From Methylobacteriaceae bacterium (lineage in GTDB: Bacteria > Pseudomonadota > Alphaproteobacteria > Rhizobiales > Beijerinckiaceae), in assembly GCA_947444195.1 (NCBI GenBank), contig CANEZL010000011.1:1-64000 (forward strand): 64,000 bases of DNA. The letters run 5' to 3'. A program made the translations under genes and the position numbers. Shown here piece after piece: positions 50,201 to 56,862 of this stretch; within the stretch, counting starts at the first letter, position 1, and every line of letters starts with the position of its first letter. The notes beneath the pieces were generated by a model. It was not told the origin of the DNA. It made no database searches and was given only the letters and a program-made list of their open reading frames with translations.

Positions 50201-52604
50201 ACTCGGCCCCGAAGCCCTTGCGGATGGCGAGAACCGGCCCGTCCGGCAGGATCGGCAGGGTGAGGCTGCGCGAGAGCGCCCGGCCCCCCGGCTCGCCGAC
50301 TGCCAAGGTGATCTTCGCCTCCAGCGGGCGAGGGCTCGCGGGGTTCGGCACCGGCACCCGCATCGTGTCCGCGCCCCGCGCATCGGTGGTGCCGTGCGCC
50401 TCGATCTCCGCGGTGGTCGCCTCGAAGGGCTCGTCGTCGAGGCCGGTGGAGAAACCCTCCAGCCCCGGGATCCCGCTCTGGGCGGCGGCCTGCACGGAGA
50501 CCGAGCCGCCGATGTCGAGCCCACTGCCCGGCGCCCCGTAGAGGTAGCGCGCCCGGACCGCGATCTCGGCGGACTCACCCCGCCGGAGCGCGGGCTTTGC
50601 CGACTTCAGATCCACCTCCAGCCGCTCGGGCACGTAGTCCTCGAGGAGGAAGCTCGCCTCGCCCACCGCCGGCGCCTTCGGATCGGTGTGGGCGGCGATG
50701 CGCCAGGTGCCGTGCATCGCCCCCGAGAGAAGCGCCAGGGAGAAGGCCCGGCCGCCGAGGCCCTGGTCGGCCACCTGCGCGCGGCGGTACTCGACGCCGT
50801 CGGGCCGCTTCACCACCAGGGTGAGGGGGAGGTCGGGGATCGCCGCGCCCCGCGCGTCGCGCAGGAGGGCGGTGATCTGCACCGTCTCGCCCGAGCGGTA
50901 GACCCCGCGCTCGGGGAAGACGTAGGCCTCCACCGCGCCGGCATCGGGCCGGCCCTTCACGCCGCGGTCGGTGAGGTCGAAGGCCGAGAGGTCGAGGTCG
51001 AGGAAGCCGTAATCGTCGCCGCTCTGGGCCACGACGAGGCCCGGCGCGATGCCGCCCTCGCCGCGGGCGAGGCCCGGATCGAAGGCGGCGTAGCCGCGCC
51101 CGTCGGTCTTGCGGGTCGCCAGAACCTCGTTGTTGCGGGCCACCAGCCGGATCTCGGCCCCGGAGACGGCCTGCGCGCTCGCCAGCGAGCGCAGGAGGAC
51201 GTGCACCCCGTCGCGGCCCTTGTAGGCGGTGAGCCCGAGATCGGAGACCACGAACCACTGCGTCGCCTTCTGCGCGTAGTCCTCCTCGCCCTCCGCCGAG
51301 ACCCCGCTCGGGGCGGCCTGCATGATGTAGATGCCGGGCTCCAGTTGCCCCAAAGCCTGGAGGACGGGGAAGGCGGTGACGGCCTCCTGGTTCGTCTCGG
51401 CCTTGGCGGCGTCGAGGGTGCCCTTCCAGATCCGCACGCCCTTCTGGGCGGCGATGGTCCGGGCGCTGGCGCCGCTGAGCTGGCTCAGGAACTCCTCGGA
51501 GCGGAGCGCCGGCAAGAGGCCGCGGTCGCCGATGCGCAGCACCTCCACGTCGAGCTTCGGCGCGTTCACCGAGACCAGGGGCAGGCCGGCCTGTCCGGTG
51601 CGGGGCAGGACGTAGTTGCGCCCGGTGAAGCGCACCTGGGGGGCGCGGTCGCGTACGTAGATCTCGTAATCGGCCGATGTCAGCAGGCTCTCGCCCACCG
51701 ATGAGGGCAGGCCCTGGCGCAGGACCACGGCGTAGCGCCCGCCATGCTTCAGCCCGTCCACGCAGACCTGCGAGCCCTCCGCCGTCACCGCGGCGTTGCT
51801 CGCCCCCGACACGGCCACGAAGGGGGCGAAATCGGTGCGGGGCGGCAGCGCCTCGGAGAAGGTGAAGCAGGCCCGCGGGGCGGCGGCGTCGGAATCGACC
51901 TTGTAGTCGAGGATGCGGAAGCCGTGCTCGGCGCGTAAAGCTTCGTAGGTCTCGCGCACGCTCGCCTGATCGTCGAGGGCGAGGCTCGCGCGGTAGGCCT
52001 CCAAGGCCGGGCGCCAGTCGGACTGGTTGGCCTGCGCCTCGCCGAGGAAGGCGAGCGCCCGCGCCTCCGCCTGGGGCGATGCGGCGCGCAGGTAGGCCTG
52101 ATAGGCGGCGGCCAGGGCCGCACGGCGGCGGCGGGGGCCGTCCTGGCCCGCATTCTCGTCGTTGCCGAGCGCGTCGGAGGCCCGCGCATAGGCGAGCCAG
52201 TTCTGCGGGTCGGCGATGTCGGCGAGGATCGCCGCGGCGAGGAGCGGCAGGGCGGCGGCGGGCTTGCCGGCCTGGGTCAGGGCCTCGCCGTCGCGGCGCG
52301 CCTGGGCGGCGTTGCGGCTGCCGCCGCGGGCTTCTGCCGGCAGCGCGCCCTCGAGGCGGGCGCCGGCCGAGGCCAGGGCCTCGCGCTGGAAGCTCTTCTT
52401 GGGGAGCGGCTTCGGGGCGGTGCGGGCCGCGGGCGTCTGCGGCGCCTGCGCGCCGGCGGGGGAGGGGAGGGCGAGCATCCCCGCCAGCAGGGCCGCCCAC
52501 AGGGCCGCACCCCGGCCCCGTCGCGCGTCCGCGCGCCGAGCCGGCATCTCCGCCCGCGCGGAGCGCTCCAGCAGGCCCCGAAACCCCGACGACGCCTGCG
52601 CCAT
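47244..52604 (-). CDS. Bacterial alpha-2-macroglobulin
   Basis: A ~1786-residue periplasmic protease trap, the companion of PBP1C, which is thought to protect the envelope from invading proteases while PBP1C repairs the wall. The thioester motif YPYGCTEQ is present (Cys1336, codon at 48599). MG-type beta-sandwich repeats fill the N-terminal two-thirds. The C-terminal complement-like alpha-alpha barrel precedes the end at ~47250. The start at 52604 has GGAG at a good distance. A second ATG at 52547 also gives a signal peptide (LWAALLAGMLALPSPAGAQA). There is no lipobox cysteine, so unlike E. coli YfhM it should be soluble in the periplasm. Confidence 0.95.
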   Translation of the reverse strand: MAQASSGFRGLLERSARAEMPARRADARRGRGAALWAALLAGMLALPSPAGAQAPQTPAARTAPKPLPKKSFQREALASAGARLEGALPAEARGGSRNAAQARRDGEALTQAGKPAAALPLLAAAILADIADPQNWLAYARASDALGNDENAGQDGPRRRRAALAAAYQAYLRAASPQAEARALAFLGEAQANQSDWRPALEAYRASLALDDQASVRETYEALRAEHGFRILDYKVDSDAAAPRACFTFSEALPPRTDFAPFVAVSGASNAAVTAEGSQVCVDGLKHGGRYAVVLRQGLPSSVGESLLTSADYEIYVRDRAPQVRFTGRNYVLPRTGQAGLPLVSVNAPKLDVEVLRIGDRGLLPALRSEEFLSQLSGASARTIAAQKGVRIWKGTLDAAKAETNQEAVTAFPVLQALGQLEPGIYIMQAAPSGVSAEGEEDYAQKATQWFVVSDLGLTAYKGRDGVHVLLRSLASAQAVSGAEIRLVARNNEVLATRKTDGRGYAAFDPGLARGEGGIAPGLVVAQSGDDYGFLDLDLSAFDLTDRGVKGRPDAGAVEAYVFPERGVYRSGETVQITALLRDARGAAIPDLPLTLVVKRPDGVEYRRAQVADQGLGGRAFSLALLSGAMHGTWRIAAHTDPKAPAVGEASFLLEDYVPERLEVDLKSAKPALRRGESAEIAVRARYLYGAPGSGLDIGGSVSVQAAAQSGIPGLEGFSTGLDDEPFEATTAEIEAHGTTDARGADTMRVPVPNPASPRPLEAKITLAVGEPGGRALSRSLTLPILPDGPVLAIRKGFGAELPEGATATFDLVMAAPDGRRLARDGVVWTLSRIEQSYQWYRADGRWSFEPVKSVRRVANGTVSVSAEAPARIAQALSFGSYRLEASVPGEAGAAVSVGFSVGWGGTQTADVPDRLDLTLDKAAYTAGDTMRARLALKFKGRASLAVVSDRVHEVLDVAVPDGGTTVTLPVKAEWGAGAYLVATAYRPLDQAAKRLPGRALGLAWFSVDREARNLAVSLDAPQQVRPRQDLTLPVRLAGLKSGEAARITVALVDVGILNLTRYAAPDPSAFFFGQKALSAEIRDVYGYLIDGMQGTLGAIRSGGDGGGGELADSPPTQAPLALYSGVVAVGPDGTARVTFPLPAFNGTGRVMVTAWSGNRTGQAQADVVIRDPVVLTGTLPRFLNAGDRSRIFVALDNVEGAAGDYTVDLDPAGPILVGADALQRRLTLAAGAKGQFVLPLTAAGPGTARLDLSLAGPGLPAGVGQSFTLPVSPGTGALVRRSVRTLAPGTSLQISADLAADILPGTATVSVSASALPGLDVASLLQALDRYPYGCTEQVVSRALPLLYANRLASQEKLGLDGALDERVRGAIDRVLARQDSSGDFGLWSAQGGNDLWLAAYVTDFLTRARERGFTVPQTAFGLALDRLRNAVANTTEVRDGGADLAYAAYVLARNGRPVSGDLRYLADTKLDAFKTPLARAQIAAALALLGDRTRAARALDSALGDLRTERDGQAYRADYGSRLRDGAGLLALAAESGLAQAALSPVAAVIGEERAAGRATSTQENAWLVLAAANLDKEAGALAFTLDGAPVTGPLARTYRAAALEGRPVTLVNTGQAPVQVALGVNGNPVAPEPAESHGYAIERSYHRLDGTPVDLARGIRQNDRLVVVLKVTEKQARAARLLLVDRLPAGLEIDNPKLLDADALQGLSFVRTDVTPAHTEFRDDRFVAAYDRGPEQSAFFTVAYTVRAVSPGTYLHPGASVEDMYRPERFARTGFGTVEIAAP

Positions 52605-52786
52605 GAACCCGCTCCGCGGCCCGCCCCCCACCGGCCGACCGGCCGGCGAATCCCAGGGCGTTGCGGGCGGGACGGTATCATCTGCCGCCGCCGCCGCAAT
52701 CGCGTCGTGGCCGGCGGCGCTCTGGCCTTCTCGCGGTCGGCCTGCCAACCTCCGGCCGCGCCCGCGCCGCCGGAATCGGATCTCTA

Positions 52787-54178
52787 ATGCCCCACCGTAT
52801 CGGATGCCTCCTGCTCGCCGGCCTCGCCGCTGGCGCGGTGCCGGCCCGCGCGCAGGGGCCGGCCGCCCCGCGCCCGCCCGCCCAGGCCGCGCCGGACCCC
52901 GCCTTCGAGGCCGCCCGCATCGCCTTCGAGGCGCTGCCGGAGGCCGAGCGGAAGGGCCTGCAGGACGCGCTGGTCTGGACCGGCGACTACAACAGCGTGG
53001 TCACCGGCACCTTCGGCCGGCGCAGCTTCGAGGGCCTGAACGCCTACCGGACCCGCACCGGCGGCGGCGCCCCCCTGACGCCGGCCGGGCGGGCGGCGAT
53101 CCTGGCCGCGGGCGAGGCGGCGCGGAAGGCGGCGCGCTTCGCGGTGAAGCCCGATCCGGCGAGCGGCGTCGTCCTCGGCGTGCCCGAGCGCCTCCTGTCC
53201 AGGCGCAGCCCCCTGCCGGGGCCCGTGCCCGCCGGGACCCGCTGGCAGAGCGCGGACGGCCGGGCCACCCTGGAGACCCGCGCCTTCCCGCCCGGGACGG
53301 CCGATCTCGACGCGCTGTTCGAGCGTGCCACGGCGCCGCTGCCCGAGCGCAAGGTGACGTACAAGCTGAAGCGGCCGGATTTCGTGGTCGTCACCGCGGA
53401 GACGGCGACCGGGCGCTCCTACATCCGCTACGCGGCGGGGCCGGGGGGCGTGCGCGGCTTCACCGTCGGCTACGACCGGGCCCTCGCGGCAGAGATCGAC
53501 CGCCTCGTGATCGCGGTGGCCAACAGCTTCGTGCCCTTCCCCGAGGCGGGCGCGCCCGTCGCGGCCGCGCCTCCGGCCTCCGCCCCGGCCCAGCCGCTGG
53601 CGGCGCCCCGGATCACGCCCGCTGCGGCGGCAGCGCCGGCCGCGACGGGCATCGTGGTGGGACCGAACCGGGTGCTGACGGCCGCCTCCTCCGTCGAGGG
53701 CTGCACGCCACGGGTGGCGGGTAAACCCGCGCGCCTCCTGCGCAGCGATCCGGCTGTCGGCCTCGCCCTGATCGAGGTGGCGGGCGTGGCGGCCCCCGTC
53801 GCTCTCGCGGTCCGGACCGAGCCGGGGGCGGATCTCATCGTTCTGGCCGCGGGCGCGGAGGGTGTGACGGTCGCGCCGGCTTCCACGGAGGCCGGCAGGC
53901 TCACGGCGCCGCTCCAGCCGGGGGCGTCGGGCGCCCCGGCCTTCGACCGGACCGGACATCTCGCCGGTCTCGTGGCCCGCTATCCGACGGCGCCACTCCG
54001 CGTGGCCGGGGTGGTGCCGCCCCTCACTTTCCCGATGGTGCCGGCCCAGCAGGTCGCGGCCTTCCTCGGCGCGAACGGCGTCGTCACGGGCGATCGGGGG
54101 GCGGGCGGCCCGTCCGGATTCGGCGCGGTGGCGGGCGCCGTCCGGGGGGCGATCGTCGGGGTGGCCTGCGCGCCCTGA
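52787..54178 (+). CDS. Exported trypsin-fold protein lacking two catalytic residues
   Basis: A 463-residue protein with a signal peptide (IGCLLLAGLAAGAVPARA). Residues ~40-105 resemble a peptidoglycan-binding-like fold (ALPEAERKGLQDALVWTGDYNSVVTGTFGRRSFEGLNAY). A linker rich in Pro/Ala (~252-285) separates this from a trypsin-like domain (~287-450). In that domain the His of the usual AAH motif is Ser301 (VLTAASSVEGC), and the Asp of the DLAL motif is Gly325 (DPAVGLALIEV). The nucleophile Ser381 (GASGAP) is retained. It is therefore a probable pseudo-protease that may bind peptides or envelope proteins. It is divergent from the alpha-2-macroglobulin gene. Confidence 0.85.
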   Translation: MPHRIGCLLLAGLAAGAVPARAQGPAAPRPPAQAAPDPAFEAARIAFEALPEAERKGLQDALVWTGDYNSVVTGTFGRRSFEGLNAYRTRTGGGAPLTPAGRAAILAAGEAARKAARFAVKPDPASGVVLGVPERLLSRRSPLPGPVPAGTRWQSADGRATLETRAFPPGTADLDALFERATAPLPERKVTYKLKRPDFVVVTAETATGRSYIRYAAGPGGVRGFTVGYDRALAAEIDRLVIAVANSFVPFPEAGAPVAAAPPASAPAQPLAAPRITPAAAAAPAATGIVVGPNRVLTAASSVEGCTPRVAGKPARLLRSDPAVGLALIEVAGVAAPVALAVRTEPGADLIVLAAGAEGVTVAPASTEAGRLTAPLQPGASGAPAFDRTGHLAGLVARYPTAPLRVAGVVPPLTFPMVPAQQVAAFLGANGVVTGDRGAGGPSGFGAVAGAVRGAIVGVACAP

Positions 54179-54224
54179 CGGGGTCGGCGCACCGGACGGA
54201 TGTCGGGTGCGCCGGGGTGGCGGA

Positions 54225-54380
54225 TCAGAGCCGGCCGGTGGCCAGCAGCACGATCAGGATGATGATGAGGATGCCGCCGAGGCCGAAGCCCGGGCCGCGA
54301 TAGGCGCCGCCGCCGAGGAAGCCGCCGCCGCCGAAGGCGAGGATGATCAGGATGATGAGCAGGATGGTGACGAGGGACAT
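54225..54380 (-). CDS. DUF3309 small membrane protein
   Basis: A 51-residue protein of the DUF3309 type. It has two hydrophobic segments (~2-16: SLVTILLIILIILAF and ~35-50: GGILIIILIVLLATGRL) joined by a Gly-rich loop GGGGFLGGGAYRGPGFGLG. A GGAGAGAACGCC leader precedes the ATG at 54380. Function is unknown; such proteins are widespread single-copy membrane miniproteins, some induced by stress. It stands alone between the pseudo-protease and cysK. Confidence 0.85.
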   Translation of the reverse strand: MSLVTILLIILIILAFGGGGFLGGGAYRGPGFGLGGILIIILIVLLATGRL

Positions 54381-54488
54381 GGCGTTCTCTCCGGTCGGCG
54401 CACGGGCGTGAGCTTGACCGTTCAAACGCCGTCCCAGGCCGGATCGTTCAACCGTCTCTTGTGAATGTCATCGCCCTGCAACCAGGGT

Positions 54489-55538
54489 TCAGAGCCGCCA
54501 GTCGGGCAGGGCGTCCGGGTGCTCGCCGAGCCAGTCCGGCTGCGGCAGGCCGCGCTCGGCGAGGAAGGCGGGGTTGAACAGCTTCGAGGCGTAGCGCGCG
54601 GCCCCGTCGCACAGGATGGTCGCGACGGTGTGGCCGGGCCCCAGGGCCCGGGCGAGCCGGATCGCGCCCGCCACGTTGATGCCGGAGGAGCCGCCGAGGG
54701 ACAGGCCCTCCTCGCGCATCAGCTGGAACACGACGGCGAGGGCCTCGCGATCCGGGATGCGGAAGCTGATGTCCGGGGTGAAGCCCGCGAGGTTGCGGGT
54801 GATCCGGCCCTGGCCGATTCCCTCGGTGATGGAGGAGCCCTCCGCCTTCAGGGTGCCGATCGTGTAGTGCGCGTAGAGGGCCGACCCGTCCGGGTCGGCG
54901 AGCGCGATCCGCACACCGGGCTTGGCCGCCCGCAGCGCCTCGGCGACGCCGGCGAGCGTCCCTCCCGTGCCCGCGGCGCAGACGAAGCCGTCGACCGCGC
55001 CCCCCGTCTGCGCCAGGATCTCGGGCCCGGTCCCCGCGGCGTGGGCGCGCCGGTTGGCCACGTTGTCGAACTGGTCGGCGAAGAAGGCGCCCGCGGGCTC
55101 GCGCTCCGCGAGGCGCTCGGCGAGGCGCCGGGCCACGTGGACGTAGTTGTTCGGGTTGGCGAAGGGGACGGCGGGCACCTCCAGGAGGCGGGCGCCGGCG
55201 AGCCGCAGGGTCTGCTTCTTCTCCTCGGACTGCGTCTCCGGGATCACGATCACCGTGCGGTAGCCGCGCACCGCCGCGACCAGGGCGAGCCCGATGCCGG
55301 TATTGCCCGCCGTGCCCTCGACGATGGTGCCGCCCGGCCGGATCAGCCCGCGCGCCTCCGCATCCTCGACGATGGCGAGCGCCGCGCGGTCCTTCACCGA
55401 GAGGCCGGGATTGAGGAACTCGGCCTTGCCGAGGATGGTGCAGCCGGTCTCCTCGGAGGCGCGGGCGAGCCGGATCAGCGGCGTGTTGCCGATGGCGGCG
55501 AGGACGTCGGGGCAGGTGCGACTCATGACAGACGTCAT
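54489..55538 (-). CDS. cysK: Cysteine synthase A
   Basis: A 349-residue PLP-dependent O-acetylserine sulfhydrylase-type enzyme that makes cysteine. The PLP lysine lies in FLNPGLSVKDRAA, the phosphate/substrate loop in EGTAGNTGIGLAL, and the carboxyl-terminal GTGGTLAG motif follows. GGSSGINVAGA closes the cofactor site. The segment FFADQFDNVANRRAH is typical of a slightly divergent CysK/CBS-like branch common in this order. The length is ~30 residues longer than E. coli CysK because of a C-terminal extension ending near PDWLGEHPDALPDW. It lies 72 bp downstream of the DUF1254 gene, on the same strand. Confidence 0.93.
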   Translation of the reverse strand: MTSVMSRTCPDVLAAIGNTPLIRLARASEETGCTILGKAEFLNPGLSVKDRAALAIVEDAEARGLIRPGGTIVEGTAGNTGIGLALVAAVRGYRTVIVIPETQSEEKKQTLRLAGARLLEVPAVPFANPNNYVHVARRLAERLAEREPAGAFFADQFDNVANRRAHAAGTGPEILAQTGGAVDGFVCAAGTGGTLAGVAEALRAAKPGVRIALADPDGSALYAHYTIGTLKAEGSSITEGIGQGRITRNLAGFTPDISFRIPDREALAVVFQLMREEGLSLGGSSGINVAGAIRLARALGPGHTVATILCDGAARYASKLFNPAFLAERGLPQPDWLGEHPDALPDWRL

Positions 55539-55610
55539 AGCGCACCGCGCGGGGAAATGGCTGCCGCGATTGCGCGCGGGCGCGGGGAAAAGCCCCCCCG
55601 GGCCGCGGCT

Positions 55611-56192
55611 CTACTTGCCCGGCGTCTCGTCCTCGCCGTCGATGGTGCAGGAGACGGCCTGCACCGCCTCGTTGGCCGCGGGTCTTTGGCTCGGCAGGCC
55701 GGCGATCACCCGCACCACCACGAAGCCCTGGCGGTCGGGGGCGACGATGCGCACGTCCCGGCTCGGCTCGTTCTCATCGTCGTTGGCGAGCGCCTCGTCG
55801 TACTGGGCGCGGGTGAGCACCACGAGGTCGAGGGCGCCGCGCACGGCGGCCTGATCGGTCACCGCGTAGAAGGCGCCGCGCCGTCCGTGCACGGCGAGCG
55901 ACAGGGCCAGCGGGCCGGTGCGGGCGGCGATGCGCATGGGCCCGTCCTCCAGGTCGTAGGCGCAGACGCCGACCGCCACGGCGGGGTCGGGGGCCGGCAG
56001 CCAGGTCGCCGCCGGGCTCGCGGGCGTGGCGAGGGTGTTGACGGGCTGGGGATGCTCCAGGCTCTCGCTGGAGCGGGTGCGCGAGAGGGCGTCTGTCTCG
56101 GAGAGGCGCGGGATCGCCAGCACGGTGACGATGTGCACGATCCCCGCGAGCACGAGTCCGCAGAGGGTGGCGTAGGCGAAGCGCAGGCTCAT
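55611..56192 (-). CDS. DUF1254 protein
   Basis: A 193-residue membrane-anchored DUF1254 domain protein. One N-terminal helix (FAYATLCGLVLAGIVHIVTVLAI) is followed by a ~170-residue periplasmic domain with the pattern DPAVAVGVCAYDLEDGPMRI and the HGRRGAFYAVTDQA, QGFVVVRVIAGLPS segments. Its start overlaps the DUF1214 stop by 4 bp (ATGA), so the two are made in fixed proportion. DUF1254 and DUF1214 are normally found together, sometimes fused, but here in separate genes after PBP1A. Function unknown; the linkage suggests an envelope role. Confidence 0.9.
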   Translation of the reverse strand: MSLRFAYATLCGLVLAGIVHIVTVLAIPRLSETDALSRTRSSESLEHPQPVNTLATPASPAATWLPAPDPAVAVGVCAYDLEDGPMRIAARTGPLALSLAVHGRRGAFYAVTDQAAVRGALDLVVLTRAQYDEALANDDENEPSRDVRIVAPDRQGFVVVRVIAGLPSQRPAANEAVQAVSCTIDGEDETPGK

Positions 56193-56860
56193 GAACGGCA
56201 GGCCACCCGCGTGATCGCCGGGACGGCGTCGCGGTCGAGGGAGCCGGCGCTCGCGGCCACCGGCGTGTCGTAGAGGCGGATGGCGAGGCGCATGGGCCCC
56301 TCCGCCCGCGGGCTCGGCAGCCAGTTGCCCGGCTCGGCCTCGGGCCCGAGGGTGATGGCGAAGCGCCCGTCGCGCTCGCGCAGGATCTCGGTGGAGGTGA
56401 AGCCCTCGCGCATGGGCGGGCGGGCCGGGTCGGCCTCGCCGCGGCCGGTCACCGTGAGCGTCCAGGCCCGGGCCGGCGGCGTCGCGCCGGTGAGGCTGTA
56501 GGTGCAGGCCGCGTCGAGGGGCCGGCCGCCGTCGTCGTCGGCGGCCGTCATCAGCAGGCCCTCGCCGACCGCGAGCGGGATCTCGCCCCGGCGGGCGTTG
56601 ACGGCGCGGGCGTAGGGGTCGGCCCCCGTGGAGCCGACCCGCGGCCACAGGGTCCAGGCTCCCACCGTGACGCCGCCGAAGGGGTAGCCCCCCCGCGTCG
56701 CCCAGTCGGCGCTGGCGAGGCCGAGCACGGCGCCGAGGGCCAGGGCGTAGAGCGCGAGGCCGATGCCGGCGCTGCGCCGCCACGCCCCGCGCAGGGTGCG
56801 CAGGGCGCCCGCCGCCACGGCCCGCGGCTTGCCCGGATGGGCCTGACTGCCCGCGATCAT
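56189..56860 (-). CDS. DUF1214 protein
   Basis: A 223-residue DUF1214 domain protein with a membrane anchor (~32-52: GIGLALYALALGAVLGLASAD). The conserved DUF1214 pieces are YPFGGVTVGAWTLWPRVG, CTYSLTGATPPARAWTLTV and ILRERDGRFAITLGPEAEPGNWLPSP, with the Trp-rich carbohydrate-binding look typical of the family. It begins 2 bp after the PBP1A stop (TGAgcATG) and overlaps DUF1254 by 4 bp. The three genes are translationally coupled, so a shared wall or periplasmic task is likely but not shown. Confidence 0.92.
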   Translation of the reverse strand: MIAGSQAHPGKPRAVAAGALRTLRGAWRRSAGIGLALYALALGAVLGLASADWATRGGYPFGGVTVGAWTLWPRVGSTGADPYARAVNARRGEIPLAVGEGLLMTAADDDGGRPLDAACTYSLTGATPPARAWTLTVTGRGEADPARPPMREGFTSTEILRERDGRFAITLGPEAEPGNWLPSPRAEGPMRLAIRLYDTPVAASAGSLDRDAVPAITRVACRS

Positions 56861-56862
56861 GC

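Noticed and set aside
47157..51704. A 1515-codon plus-strand open frame opposite the alpha-2-macroglobulin gene
   Set aside because: It is the antisense image of a well-supported gene in very GC-rich DNA, is low in complexity (His/Arg/Ala/Gly/Val) and shows no domain.
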